Positions 1-11,322 of a stretch of DNA of 64,000 nucleotides are shown here, one piece after another; positions within the stretch are counted from its first letter, which is position 1; each line of letters opens with the position of its first letter. The DNA comes from Petunia secreta (taxonomy: Eukaryota; Streptophyta; Magnoliopsida; Solanales; Solanaceae). The notes below the pieces were generated by a model, which searched no databases, was not told the DNA's origin, and saw only the letters and a list, made by a program, of their open reading frames with translations. The translations under genes were made by a program, and so were the position numbers. The stretch lies in NCBI GenBank assembly GCA_029990175.1, contig JARKIP010000033.1, positions 5,394,001 through 5,458,000 of the forward strand, read 5' to 3'.

Positions 1-3000
1 CATCCTTGTCTTCGTGGTATGGCTTGAGCATGCTGGCGTGGAAGACAGGATAGATCTTAAGATGTGATGGTAACTCAAGCTTGTAAGAGATCTTACCCAC
101 TCTGGCAACGATCTTGAACGGGCCCTCGTACTTGCGCATCAAATTTTGGTGCATGCCCCGTAGTGACTTGAATTGCCTTGGGTTAAACTTCACCATGACC
201 ATGTCTCCAACTTTATAGTCTGTGGGACGCCGCCTACGATCTGCAAACTTCTTCATCCTCTTAGCTGCCTTGTCCAAGTAGGACTTAGCAGTGTCAAGCT
301 GCTCCTCCCAGCCCTTGGCCATATGATAAGCCCCCAAACTCTTTCCTTCGAATGCTGCAGGTAGTGAATGTGGAGTTTGTGGTTGTTGGCCAGTGGCTAG
401 CTCAAATGGCGTCCGCCCCGTGGACTCGCTCCTCTGCAAGTTGTAAGAGAATTGGGCTATATCCAAGAGTCTTGCCCAATCCTTCTGATGTGCACTCACA
501 TAATGCCTCAGATAGCACTCCAGTAAAGCATTGACCCGTTCTGTTTGTCCATCTGTCTGTGGATGGAAGCTTGTAGAAAAGTGCAGCTCCGTACCAAGCA
601 TTTCAAATAGCTCCCTCCAGAAATTTCCACTGAATCGAGGGTCTCGGTCGCTGATGATGTGCCTCGGTAAGCCCCAATACTTCACCACATTCTTGAAGAA
701 TAACTTGGCGGCTTCTTTGGCTGTGCAACTGGCTGAGGCGGGCATAAAAGTGGCATACTTTGAAAATTTGTCCACGACCACCATAATAGTGTTGTAACCA
801 TCGGACTTGGGCAAGCATGTGATAAAGTCCATAGTCACGCTCTCCCATGGACGCTCTGCAACGGGTAGTGGTTCCAAAAGTCCTCCTGGCTTCTGCTGCT
901 CAACCTTGTCCTGTTGGCATACAAGACAAGTCTGAACATAACACTCTATGTCGTCCCGCATGCGTGGCCAGTAGTAGACCGACTCAATCAAGGCCCTAGT
1001 GCGTCGTTGGCCTGGATGGCCGGCCCACATAGTATCATGGCTCTCCTTTATGATACGCCGCCTGATGTCTCCAAACTTAGGCACGTAAACCCTCCGTCCC
1101 GTGGTAAGCAGTAGTCCATCTTCCACCCAAAAACGTCTCGTCTTGCCTTGGGTAGCTAACTCTATGAGCTGCTTGGCTGCTGGGTCATGCTGCATACCCT
1201 CCTTGATAGCCTCGCGAATGTCACAACTTGCTGAAGTGATGGCAGTAAGTTCGGCTTTCCGACTCAAGGCATCGGCCACAACATTTCCTTTGCCTGGCTT
1301 ATACTCCAACACATAGTCAAACTCAGCCAAGAAATCCTGCCACCTAGCCTGCTTCGGTGTGAGCTTCTTCTGCGTTTGAAAATAGCTAGTGGCCACATTA
1401 TCTGTCTTGACCACGAACTTTGACCCAAGCAAATAATGTCGCCATGTGCGTAGACAATGCACAATAGCGGTCATCTCCTTCTCTTGTACTGTGTAGCGTC
1501 GCTCCGTGTCATTCAACTTGCGGCTCTCGAAGGCTATAGGATGTCTATCTTGCATCAATACACCCCCAATGGCAAAGTCCGAAGCATCTGTATGTACCTC
1601 GAACATCTTGGAAAAGTCTGGCAATGCTAAGACTGGTTCCTCCGTTACCGCTGTCTTAAGGCCTTCAAACGCCTGTTGACAATGCTCCGTCCAATCCCAC
1701 GGCTTATTCTTCTTTAGTAACTCAGTCAGTGGTGCGGCCTTGGCTGAATAGCCACTAATGAACCGACGATAGTAGTTGACAAGGCCAAGGAAAGATCTTA
1801 ACTCGGTTACCTTAGTTGGTGCCTCCCATTCCTGGATAGCTCGTACCTTAGCCTTGTCCATGCGTAACTCCCCGCTACTAATGACATGCCCCAAGAAGTG
1901 CACCTTCGACTGGGCAAACTCGCACTTCTCCCGCTTGATGTATAACTCATTCTCCCGCAAGACTTGGAAAACCTTCCTTAAGTGCTCCACGTGCTCTTCC
2001 AGAGTGTTGCTATAGATGACTATGTCGTCCAAGTAGACCACCACGAACTGATCAAGGTAGGGATGAAAAATCTTGTTCATGAGAGTGCAAAATGTAGCAG
2101 GTGCATTGGTTAAGCCGAAGGGCATAACCAACCACTCAAAGGCTCCGTATCTCGTCACACATGCTGTCTTTGGCTCATCCCCTTCTGCAATACGAACTTG
2201 GTAGTAGCCCTTGCGAAGATCCACCTTGGTAAAGTACTTGGCTTGTCCAAGTCTATCGAACAAGTCAGCAATGAGCGGGATCGGGTATTTATTCTTCACG
2301 GTGACCTTGTTGAGCGCCCGATAGTCTATGCATAGGCGCAATGATCCATCCTTCTTCTTCTGGAACAATACTGGTGCGCCAAAGGGTGCTTTCGATGGGC
2401 GGATATGACCAGCATCTAGTAGCTCCTTCAATTGTTTCCTAAGCTCCTCCAACTCTGGTGGTGCCATCCGGTATGGGGCAAATGCGGGTGGCTTAGTTCC
2501 TGGCTCCAGCTCAATCTTATGATCCACCTCACGTCTCGGAGGCAAGTGCTTAGGCAGCTCCTCGGGCATTACATCTTTGTTTTCCTCGAGCAATTTCTCT
2601 ATGCAGGGCGGCAATGTCTCTGGCTTACCATCGTCATCTTCTAAGCTTGCAAGGGTTGCAATGAATGTTGGCTCCCCTTTCTTGAGCCCCTTGACAAGCT
2701 GCATAGCCGAGAGATGTGTCTGACCTTTTCCCGGTGGCGGCATAGTCACTGTAGGCACCATGCAAGATCCTTCTCGCTCCATGACCAAGAGACGTTGGAG
2801 GTAGGGATCGATTATAGTATGACAACGTTGGAAGAACTCTTGCCCAAGTATAATGTCGAAGATATCCATAGGTGCAACGGTGAAGGTTGTCATACCTTGC
2901 CAACTGCCCAACTTTAAACTAACATCATTGGCTACACCGCATACCTTTGTCAGCTCGGCATTGACTGTCTTGAGGCGGGTGTTGCTTGGAGCAAGCTTCA

Positions 3001-4510
3001 ACCCTAGTCTCTTTGTTGCGGCCTCGGTCATGAAGTTGTTTGTTGCTCCAGTGTCGACCATAGCACGTGCGGGCTTGTTGTTGATAATGAGATCCACGTA
3101 CTGAGTGCTATACTCGTTGGCCTTATTAGCTTGCCTCGTGACAGCTCCACATAGTCCGATCGTACCCAGTTGTGCTGTGCCCGAACTATCTCCTTGCTCC
3201 TGCTCCTTTCGCTCCCGCACTATGGCACTGAGACTCTTTAGGTTGGGACAATTCCTAAAGCCGTGCGGTCCTCCACAGATGTAGCATCCTTTCTTCTCAG
3301 CATGCGCCTTTTTCTCGGCATAACCCTGACGACCACTCTTCTTGCCATCGGATTTGTTGGAGTCTTGAGTCTTAGGGTGTTGATGTTGCATCTCCTTGCC
3401 TCTACCACGGTCTCCCCCACCTTTGGCAGGGCCACCCTTTGACTCTTTGCCCTTGCCTTTGTCATGTCTGTCATGCCTGAAATCCATCAAAGACTCAGCC
3501 TCAACTATGGCTTGGTCTATGTTGGTGACTTGTCGGCGTTGCAACTCCTGCTTAGCCCAATTTTGCAACCCGTCCATGAAGTGGAATAACAAGTCATCAC
3601 TAGTAAGGTTGGGGATTTGGAGCATGAGGGTGGTGTATTCCTTCACATAGTCGCGAATGCTCCCTGTCTGCTTTAACTCCCTAAACTTGCGCCTTGCTTC
3701 ATACACGACGTTGTTGGGGAAGAACTGCCGCTTGAACTCTGCCTTGAACTGCTCCCATGTGCTAATGGTGCACAAGCCTTTCTCGATGTCAGCCGTCTTC
3801 CTTCTCCACCAAAGCATGGCAGTTTCTGAGAGGTACAACACTGCGGTGTTGATCTTAGCCTCTTCGTCCCTCACTTTGCCATGCTTAAAGTAGTTCTCCA
3901 AGTGCCAAAGGAAGTTCTCCACCTCTTGCGCGTCACGAACCCCTTTGAACACTGGAGGCTTGGGAGCCTCGATCTTAGCCTCCCTCGTCACAACCACATT
4001 GCTGGCTGCCTCGGTCACACCAGCATCGACCTGCTCCTCGAGTGCCTCCATCTTTGTCTTCATGGCATCGATGGTGCTCAGCGCGTCCATGAGCCTGCAC
4101 TCCAAGGTAGTGATGGTCTGTTTTAGCTCAAACTCGGCTTGCTTACGTCCCTCCAACTCTTTCTGGACGTCCTCAATCTCATCAAGGGTGTGCCTCTCAA
4201 GAGTGTCGAAAGCGCCTTCCAGTTTTTCCAAGCGTTGGTCAACGATGTCCATGGCTTCCATCCCCGCTTCGACCTTCAAGATCCACTCCTTCCCGGGCTT
4301 GAGGTCCTCGTCTTCCTCCTCACTTGCCTCGGTGGTTGGTGGGTCTGGGGATGTAACCTTTTCGCTTGGAATGACACTAGACGGTCCTTCCTTACTCTCG
4401 TTGGCATTCTTCTTTCTACTTCGCCCTTTCTTGGTGGCGGACTCCCGAACAACGTTGGTTGGAACATTGGCAATGTTGAGTTGGTTGTTGGTTTCCTCCA
4501 CGTTGGCCAT
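1..4510 (-). CDS. gag-pol: Gag-Pol polyprotein, open to the window edge
   Basis: The frame from ATG at 4508-4510 reads without a stop to base 2, at least 1503 codons. Gag (about residues 1-470) has an acidic start, a coiled-coil stretch, the retrotransposon gag core with the LWW motif, and a zinc knuckle near residues 408-420 (CX2CX3HX4C, one residue shorter than the usual CX4H). The protease active site reads VDTGA near residue 485. Reverse transcriptase has YLDD at bases 2024-2035. RNase H begins with DAS near residue 975. Integrase shows an HHCC finger around bases 905-1040, the catalytic D, D and E (near bases 826, 645 and 540) and a GPF module at 117-134. The start was chosen as the first ATG after the PBS. 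The 3' end is missing only because of the window. All key residues I checked are present, so it may still be functional. Confidence 0.92.
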   Translation of the reverse strand, partial: MANVEETNNQLNIANVPTNVVRESATKKGRSRKKNANESKEGPSSVIPSEKVTSPDPPTTEASEEEDEDLKPGKEWILKVEAGMEAMDIVDQRLEKLEGAFDTLERHTLDEIEDVQKELEGRKQAEFELKQTITTLECRLMDALSTIDAMKTKMEALEEQVDAGVTEAASNVVVTREAKIEAPKPPVFKGVRDAQEVENFLWHLENYFKHGKVRDEEAKINTAVLYLSETAMLWWRRKTADIEKGLCTISTWEQFKAEFKRQFFPNNVVYEARRKFRELKQTGSIRDYVKEYTTLMLQIPNLTSDDLLFHFMDGLQNWAKQELQRRQVTNIDQAIVEAESLMDFRHDRHDKGKGKESKGGPAKGGGDRGRGKEMQHQHPKTQDSNKSDGKKSGRQGYAEKKAHAEKKGCYICGGPHGFRNCPNLKSLSAIVRERKEQEQGDSSGTAQLGTIGLCGAVTRQANKANEYSTQYVDLIINNKPARAMVDTGATNNFMTEAATKRLGLKLAPSNTRLKTVNAELTKVCGVANDVSLKLGSWQGMTTFTVAPMDIFDIILGQEFFQRCHTIIDPYLQRLLVMEREGSCMVPTVTMPPPGKGQTHLSAMQLVKGLKKGEPTFIATLASLEDDDGKPETLPPCIEKLLEENKDVMPEELPKHLPPRREVDHKIELEPGTKPPAFAPYRMAPPELEELRKQLKELLDAGHIRPSKAPFGAPVLFQKKKDGSLRLCIDYRALNKVTVKNKYPIPLIADLFDRLGQAKYFTKVDLRKGYYQVRIAEGDEPKTACVTRYGAFEWLVMPFGLTNAPATFCTLMNKIFHPYLDQFVVVYLDDIVIYSNTLEEHVEHLRKVFQVLRENELYIKREKCEFAQSKVHFLGHVISSGELRMDKAKVRAIQEWEAPTKVTELRSFLGLVNYYRRFISGYSAKAAPLTELLKKNKPWDWTEHCQQAFEGLKTAVTEEPVLALPDFSKMFEVHTDASDFAIGGVLMQDRHPIAFESRKLNDTERRYTVQEKEMTAIVHCLRTWRHYLLGSKFVVKTDNVATSYFQTQKKLTPKQARWQDFLAEFDYVLEYKPGKGNVVADALSRKAELTAITSASCDIREAIKEGMQHDPAAKQLIELATQGKTRRFWVEDGLLLTTGRRVYVPKFGDIRRRIIKESHDTMWAGHPGQRRTRALIESVYYWPRMRDDIECYVQTCLVCQQDKVEQQKPGGLLEPLPVAERPWESVTMDFITCLPKSDGYNTIMVVVDKFSKYATFMPASASCTAKEAAKLFFKNVVKYWGLPRHIISDRDPRFSGNFWRELFEMLGTELHFSTSFHPQTDGQTERVNALLECYLRHYVSAHQKDWARLLDIAQFSYNLQRSESTGRTPFELATGQQPQTPHSLPAAFEGKSLGAYHMAKGWEEQLDTAKSYLDKAAKRMKKFADRRRRPTDYKVGDMVMVKFNPRQFKSLRGMHQNLMRKYEGPFKIVARVGKISYKLELPSHLKIYPVFHASMLKPYHEDKD

Positions 4511-4528
4511 TCCCTTAGTCACAACCTG

Positions 4529-4540
4529 GCTCTGATACCA
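4529..4540 (-). other. Primer-binding site, initiator Met tRNA type
   Basis: Read on the minus strand this is TGGTATCAGAGC, the standard plant PBS for initiator methionine tRNA. It starts three bases after the LTR end, where reverse transcription would be primed. Confidence 0.95.
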
Positions 4541-4543
4541 CCT

Positions 4544-5052
4544 TGTCACGACCTTAGTCTTGAACTAAGCGAATCGTGCGGCACTTGACAATTTGCTCAC
4601 GACCTTGCTATGCCAAGTCAGCCGAAACTACTAAGGATCGCTAAGAGAATGGAAATGAACAAGAAAGAATTGCCAAAGGAAGCTTTTTATTATTTGGAAG
4701 ATTGTTGTTGAATTGCTTGATGGTTTACAAATGAATGGCCCCTCTATTTATACTACTCACTTAGGGGCTAGTGTGCAAATATTAATTGTTTACAAGTCCC
4801 TCTCTAGAATCCTCCATATTTACAAATAAGTCCCTCTCTAGAATAATCTACCTAGCTAGAATATTCCAAGGTATTCTAAGATATTCTTCCAAGCAAGTCC
4901 ATAAAGAACTAGAGCCTTCTCATGGGAATCTCTCCATACTTCTCTAGAATATTCCATCAAGTGTTAGGCTCATTAACCATGTAAGCTTCCACATGGCAAA
5001 GTTATGCGCCAAATGGCGTCTACGTGGCAGGATGACGTGGCAGGTCATCACA
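4544..5052 (-). repeat. 5' LTR of the gypsy element
   Basis: The boundary next to the PBS is TG..CA type. The outer ends are imperfect inverted repeats (TGTGATGACC and GGTCGTGACA on the minus strand). It holds a TATA box (TATAAATAG on minus, 4744-4752) and an A-rich polyadenylation-like stretch near 4682-4696. The second LTR is outside the window, so age cannot be read from LTR divergence here. Confidence 0.9.
4744..4752 (-). promoter_or_regulatory. TATA box in LTR
   Basis: TATAAATAG on the minus strand lies about 200 bp inside the LTR end nearest the PBS, in the place expected for the U3/R promoter that makes the genomic RNA. Confidence 0.65.
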
Positions 5053-5057
5053 CTAAG

Positions 5058-5305
5058 CTTCGTTTGTGTTATAAAATTTGAGAACACTTTTTTAAATATT
5101 TTTTAGAAAAATCTATCTGGACATACTTTTTAATGAATTTTGAGTAAATTTTTTAAAAATCTTTAGTGAATTATTGAAGATAAGTTTTCAAAAATCAAAA
5201 AGCTAATTGAGATCTTTTCAAAAAGCAAAAATTTTTACTCACAAAACTTTAACTTTTTTTCAAGTAAAATGTATGTTCAAAAACAACTTCAAACTCCCAA
5301 AATTA
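5058..5305. mobile_element. hAT-like MITE fragment, Solanaceae type
   Basis: AT-rich DNA with long runs of A/T in opposite orientations and a phrase near 5237-5300 (acaaaacttt, then caagtaaaatg, then an aacttcaaactcc-like end) that I recall from a very common Solanaceae MITE. It abuts the gypsy LTR. I could not find a matching pair of ends or a TSD, so boundaries are rough. Confidence 0.35.
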
Positions 5306-6842
5306 AAATGACCAAAAACAAAGTAATTCGGGGGGTAAATGCGACTAAGTACGTTAATATATATGCAATTAAAAAAACCGGTGAAAGTATTCAAACCGCA
5401 AAAAGCCAGTCAACGGATGATGTGCTGTTAAAGCTTCAACTCCTGCCATAAAATAATGCTTTGTTTAAATTTTTATTGCTAATAAAATGTGCAAATCCCC
5501 AAACAGAGTCCTCTTGTCCTATTTAAATATTGGATACTGAGAAATCAAAATTCGAGAAACATTGGGTTTGCTTATTTCTCACTACACTAGAATACTTTAT
5601 GCATTTTTAAATATTTTAAGCTATAGCCATGGAAAAAGAAGAAAAAGAATCAAACCTAATTATAGCCTTCTCAACCATATTCTTGACTTCTTACCTAATT
5701 ACTCCTTGCGAAAGAAATTGCTTATGCCACTTTTATGGCCAAAGAGACAATTTAGATTATTCCATTTAAATATTAAGTAATTATTACGCTTCAATATTTG
5801 CAAAAATTTATTGTGCCATCACCATATACCACTAATGAATTTCGCTACTTGATATATATGGATAGAATATTTAAACTGCTGCTTTGAAAAATCTTCAGGT
5901 TAAAAAACGTCTTTTTAATAAGAAATGGTTAAGTTTCAAATTTTTTTATGTCGAAGTGAAATTTATGTCAAAACATAACTTCTAAATTGTTTTTTCAATT
6001 TCAATTTCAACTTCAACTATTATTATTTTTCTCAACTTCAACTAAGAGATTGTGGTCAAGTTGCAAAAAATGATTTATTATGAAAAGTACTTTTAAAATA
6101 AGTACGTATAAAAAATAAGCTGTTTGTATTTGACCAACCATTTAAAAAGTATTTTTATCATAAATTATATTTGAATAATTTTTACAAAAAACGCTTTTAG
6201 GTGTCAAATAAAAATTAAGATTCATTTTATGACTAATATTATTTTAAATACAAAAAAAGATCTAATAATATTTTATAAAAAGACTTAGTTTAATTTTTTA
6301 TTTTCATTTAGTTTAAATTTAATATAAGATATATTTTAAACTAAACAAAGGATGTGTAGAACAAAGTGTTATTTATATTTGAGAGTTATATTGGTTAAAC
6401 TAATTAGAAATAATATGGTAACTAAATATTTTTGGAAAGGATATTTTTACCTTAAAAAATTAATAAATTATTTTTGCTCAGAAGTAGAAATTTGTAACTT
6501 CTCCCCCAACATAACAAAAACGGCTTCTGATTCTTTTCAAAAATACTTTTTAATGTTGGCCAAATACCTCAAATTTACTCAAAAGTACTTTTTTTAGGAA
6601 AAAAAAAATTGTTTTGACTTCCCAAAAGCTCTGCCAAACACACTATAAATATAATTCAAACTCCAACTTAGTAACTTCATACCTTATAGGTAGACCAAAA
6701 GACTAGAAAGCCCTTTACAGTTAAATTTCTTTTTTAAGAACTTGGATACTATCTAATTAATGTGGGACTGTGACAATTATAATGCTTTGTGCCATTTTAT
6801 TTCCTCACGAATGTTGTAATAAATCTCACTGTACTTATATAT
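5306..6842. other. AT-rich DNA, no gene seen
   Basis: No convincing coding frame. Around 6050-6650 there are repeated aaaagtactttt-type strings and 'tggccaaat / gccaaacac' phrases at the right end, like subterminal parts of another degraded MITE. I could not define ends. Confidence 0.4.
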
Positions 6843-7082
6843 TATCCTTTGTTTCAATTTATATGGCAACATTCCTTATTAGTTCGTTCCAGAAAGAATG
6901 GCAGTACTCTAAATTTGGTAAAAATTTAACTTTTAAATTACTACTTAACATTAATGAAATGATTTACAACTACACAAATATCTATATCTTATTTTAGACC
7001 ACAAATTTTAAAAGTCTTCATTTATTTTTTAGACTCCGTATCGATTCCAATTATGACGCATAAAGTAAATCGGAAGGAGTAG
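6843..7082. mobile_element. Stowaway-like MITE
   Basis: The left end reads (ta)tcctttgtttcaattt and the right end, reverse-complemented, reads (ta)ctccttccgatttac. These resemble the ctccctccgt termini of Stowaway (Tc1/mariner) MITEs with a TA target. Length is about 240 bp, typical for the class. The inverted repeats are degraded, so the insertion is old. It has no coding capacity. Confidence 0.6.
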
Positions 7083-7636
7083 TGTATATATGTTTTGGTA
7101 ATTAGTTGTCCCCTCAAACAAAGTTAGATATATTAAAGATATACTCTAATAATATATATTGTTATAACTTCCCTCTATTTACAAGCTAAATCTTTTTCAT
7201 AGCAATAGTGTCAATCTTGGTAGCTTAAAAATTATGCAGTAATATACGTACCTAATGAAAATGGTAAAAGACAACTTTAGGCTAGATCAATCCATAACCG
7301 AAACTAGAAGAGAATTCTCAAGGAAGACTAAATTATTAGTAGACATGGTCAAAAACAAACAATCAGTAGTAGTAGCTAGAAATCAGTATATCGACGATGG
7401 AGGTCTACATAAGGAGGGAAAGGTCTCATACACCTTAAATTTCTCAAAATAATATTACACTGAGTATGTTGTTGTATGGAGGTCTATATAAAATTATTCT
7501 ATTCTTAGAGCAGAAGTGGAATCGGGTATAATGAACTTACGTATCTTTGGCTAGCTGTATAATGACATTGAAAGACTCCACACAAGTATGTCATATTTCA
7601 TAATAGATGAATTCTCATTATGTATATTTTTTTAAA
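7083..7636. other. AT-rich DNA, nothing recognised
   Basis: Only short open frames, no terminal repeats, no similarity I recognise. It is the left flank of the larger Helitron-like element. Confidence 0.4.
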
Positions 7637-10491
7637 CTAGTGTCTCAGCACGCACTTTGCGCGTGTACCCAATTATAAACGTGAACTTTAAAGAATCACA
7701 TAAACGTTTTGGGATCCGATTAAAAGATTTATAAAAAGTGTTTATGAAAAATAAAGCCCCTACATAATAAAGTTGATATTAGTCAACTAACTGAACAAAT
7801 GATGGAATTGTATCCCGCTAATGGTACTAATACCTTATTAAGTTATTCAAATATGATTGGATTTCACTGAAAAACCATGGATTGCCACCTCTCTATTTAA
7901 TAGCAAAATCGAAGAAGACACCAAGTAAAAATTATACACATAAACAAATATAACTTACATACATATTCAATTATAGAAGGCAAAAATCAAAGATATATTC
8001 AATAGTCTTAGTAATTTCTCCTTGGGATATAACTATGAGAATAATGAGAATATATGTACTGCATGAGTCGAAAAATCAAAGTAAAATAAACGATTAAACA
8101 GAATGAAAAGATAGTCCATAAACTAATTTGTACAATATTTTGTTAGATTATATACTATCAGTTCTCTTATTTGTTTGGAGTTGCACTTCCAATTGAATGG
8201 ACAACCCTAATTCAATTTCAATTCAGTCACTTTTTGTTTAATTTTGACATTCTTCACAAATCACAGCAAAATGTTATTGCTATTACAAATTAAATAACAT
8301 ATAGATATCCATAGCCGTATATATGTCCTTCACGATAGATAGCGTAGCATGGGAATAAAATATAGTCCAAATGTAGCATGTATCATTTCTTAAGCGTAAA
8401 ACATGAGAAAGGAGAAATTATGAAGATAAAGATGATAAAAACTTATGGTAAATATTAACTCACGTCCGAGTAACAAATAAGAAACACATTTTTTTTTACC
8501 TTCTAATCGATCTGAACAACATGTTTGGATCTTCTCCATCCCTATTATCATTGCTACAATATCATTCAGTATGTTTTACCAAGAAAATGGGAAGAATAAA
8601 AACCCGAAATATTAAGTACCTCAAATGGTAGGAAAGGATAATCCACCATTTTGTGAAATTTTTACACCTCGAGAAAGATTTATATACTATTCCAGGAGTT
8701 GTAAGTGAACATCAAGGGTGCAAATAGACACAACAAATGCTAGCAGCGAGCATTATTTTGGTGTCCATGTCGAACGAATTGCGCTTCTTCATATCACCAC
8801 TTCAATACCGCATCTTATAAAAGTAGAATACTTTTACCATTTTTATAACTAAATAGATAGATTGCGATTCCTTGACTTTTTTCCATTTTGGTGACCTTTT
8901 AAATTAGTAACCCCTCAAATTCCCCATATCGTGAGAGCAAAGAAGGCAGACATGGTTTAATAGCATAAGAGATCATTATCATTAGTAGGTATTAAAAGCA
9001 AATACATGAATGATTTAATTTTTTATAATCCATCTTTCTCTTCATTTAATGCACTTTCGAACCTAGATAAGAATACCAAAGATTAGATTAACTTGTAGTA
9101 TCTGCAATTCTAATGTATTATTACTATTTTATTACACAAGTATTTAAATGAAGGGTAAAATGGTCAATTACTTTTTACTTAGGGCATTCCCTCTTTTATA
9201 ATAACTAGTTTTGGATACGCGCTTTGCGCGTGTATTCCATACTAATGAGTAAAAAAATATAGAAAAGATAAATAATAAATAATAGTAGATTGTGGGTGCA
9301 ATATTTTGGTTACCGTTATAGTTTGTAGTCGTATGCACTAAATTGATTCAGAATATTCTTATTGTTAAAGATTGTTCAATAACAAATCATCTAAATGTGA
9401 ATATGAGAAACAGAAGCTATGGTTGCCAATGCCTGAAGCTATAGCCTTATCCTTCATAGCGTCATATACATATCAAAAAGTTATGAAGTTGCTATTTCGT
9501 AGAAGTTGTATAGAAGTTCCATCTATGTATGTCTTCCGAGATGATGGCCAATAGATTATGGTCAAATTTGAGTGTACACCTGCAAAATTAATAGTCATTT
9601 GTTATAAAAATAAGTGATAGTTTTTAATATAAGAAAATTTGATTGAAGTATATAAATCACAATTGGTACATTACCCTTTGTGTTTTTTACTCATACATTC
9701 AAAAAAATTGGTTGAAAGGTTGCTTTGAAGTTGGTTTGCGAAGAAGATCTCGTTATAATCCAAAGGTTGGATCCATGCAATTGGAATACTGGATTCATCA
9801 GTATGTACGGATATATAAATGTGACCACTATAAGGATCTTAAAATATCTCATAATCAACATGCTTAAATAATAACAGAAATTTTTTTAAGCAAAGTATTC
9901 ATAAAAATTGACCATAAACTAAGCCAAACGTATTTTCTTGTTGGAAGTTAACATCATAAACAAACTTACACATTTACTTTATATACTACCTAATAAATAT
10001 AAGCAAACAGTGAGCTATTTTAACAGATTAGGAGATAGATTTACCTGGTGCCAAAGAAAAAACGCTAAACAAATTAAAAAAGATAATGAAAGGGGCGGAG
10101 TCTAACCATTTGTTTTTTTTTATAACAGTGCAATAAAGAATAGGAGAAGACTGTTCATAAATGTTGAAGTACCGATAGAAGGTCGAACGGCTGAACAAAG
10201 AAAGAGATTTTACATTTCTCTAACTGATCAAATACAAAGTACAAACTTACTTGGAAATATGAAAAGTCATCTAAGGACCCTTATTAAAAGTAGTCCACAT
10301 GAATACACGTTTTTGGCATATTTTTTTTTTTTTTTGGATTTATTTCATAAGAATTATTGTTTTCTTAAAATTGTTCTGGAATATAAAAAATGATGAAATA
10401 ATATAGATTACATGAAGGGCAAAAAAGTCATTCACTTTTAACTAAAGGGATTCTCACTTTTAGTATCCTATGATATGATTATATAAAATGA
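7637..10491 (-). mobile_element. Non-autonomous Helitron-like element, outer (Hel-A)
   Basis: On the minus strand the 3' end is a hairpin (CACGC..GCGTG, 7650-7666 region) followed about 12 bases later by CTAG and then a host T. The 5' end is TC preceded by a host A (plus-strand ga|t at 10490-10492). Insertion between A and T with TC...CTRR ends is the Helitron rule. The 5' subterminal block (TAAAAGAGGGAATGCCC, then a stretch ending ACCCTTCAT) matches that of the second copy nested inside it. Without the nested copy it is about 1.58 kb. No Rep/helicase is present. Ends were judged by eye. Confidence 0.7.
9205..10478 (-). mobile_element. Non-autonomous Helitron-like element, nested (Hel-B)
   Basis: The minus-strand 3' end is the hairpin ACGCGC-AAA-GCGCGT (9217-9231) followed by ATCCAAAACTAG and a host T at 9204. 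The 5' end is TC at 10478-10477. Its 5' block (TAAAAGTGAGAATCCC ... GCCCTTCAT) matches that of Hel-A, but interiors differ, as usual for non-autonomous Helitrons. It sits 13 bp inside the 5' end of Hel-A; removing it restores the Hel-A 5' terminus. No recognisable gene fragment was seen, only short frames of unknown meaning. Confidence 0.7.
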
Positions 10492-11320
10492 TGGACCAAC
10501 TTCCTTCTATGTTTTACTCTCCACATGCGTAATCTCATGGGCAGCCTTCAGCCACGCCCTATGACGCCTTGGTCATGCCCCATGGTGCCTTTGTAAGCCT
10601 CCAACTCGTGGTGCAACGGATGCCGCGATGGTCTTGGTCACTCCAAGAAATCAATGTGCATGTGTATATGTCACACCGCTAGTTGTACATGCTTGTGTGA
10701 ACCAGCAGACAATACCCTCAGAGGTACCCATAGCTAGCGTCGGCGCGCCAATGCTCCACAACCTGCGCGTACTCACTGAAGATGCGGATAGGGATACGTC
10801 CCCTCCAAGTTTCGCACGACGGGCCAACTTTACCTTTGTGACTCTGCCAATTCCAAGATAGTGCTCAAGTGTTTGGAGTCCTTTGTAATAAGCTTAGGTC
10901 CATTTCGATATAAATATAAAGTAGCTTTCAGTTATGTATTTTCAATATAATTTTCAGTTTTTTCTTGTCTACTCATACGACTTGGATTTTTATATTTAAG
11001 ATATATATACAAAGGGGTTCAAGTAATTAAAATTTTGTTCACCTTTCAAATCTCTACTATGGTGTTTCTCCCTCTTGCACCACATTGACTTTTCGGTAAT
11101 CGTTGGATTTTTTAATTTAATCAAGCTTTCAATAACTCTCACTCTATTCTCACTATGTTGCACATAGTGATCTCGGACATAGATTTTCTCGGACGACACT
11201 GATGTACTAATCTAGAAAATCGGAGGGATTCAGTTGGTTGGCAAAAATTAACCATGCAGGAGTCGATTCCTTTGTGTTTCATCGCCCTGCTAAGAAAACT
11301 AAAAAATGTGCCTCATAACA
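10492..11320 (+). repeat. LTR (3' part at least) of a decayed gypsy element
   Basis: The right end reads cataaca just before a Met-type PBS, so this is the end of a plus-strand 5' LTR. A TATAAATAT-like box lies near 10908-10917. I could not find the left LTR end, which may be anywhere in 10492-10900. The stretch 10530-10860 is richer in GC than its surroundings and has an open frame of 77 codons, but I see no protein family in it. Confidence 0.55.
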
Positions 11321-11322
11321 GT

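Larger units (their letters stand above)
1..5052 (-). mobile_element. Ty3/gypsy LTR retrotransposon (probable chromovirus), cut by window edge
   Basis: A minus-strand LTR retrotransposon whose 5' end is in view. In order from the right it has a 509-bp LTR (4544-5052), a Met-type primer-binding site (4529-4540) and one gag-pol frame that runs off the left edge. Pol order is protease, reverse transcriptase, RNase H, integrase, which defines Ty3/gypsy. The last visible residues are the integrase GPF module and the linker that precedes a chromodomain in chromoviruses; the chromodomain itself would lie outside. The open frame suggests a recent insertion. The 5 bases next to the LTR (ctaag, 5053-5057) should be the TSD but the partner is not in view. 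Confidence 0.93.

Noticed and set aside
173..4588. Many plus-strand open frames of 60-196 codons in the first 4.6 kb
   Set aside because: They are antisense shadows of the intact minus-strand gag-pol frame; the longest (3945-4535) lies opposite gag.
10628..10861. 77-codon frame as a host gene fragment
   Set aside because: Lies in what seems to be the LTR of the decayed gypsy element and has no recognisable motif.
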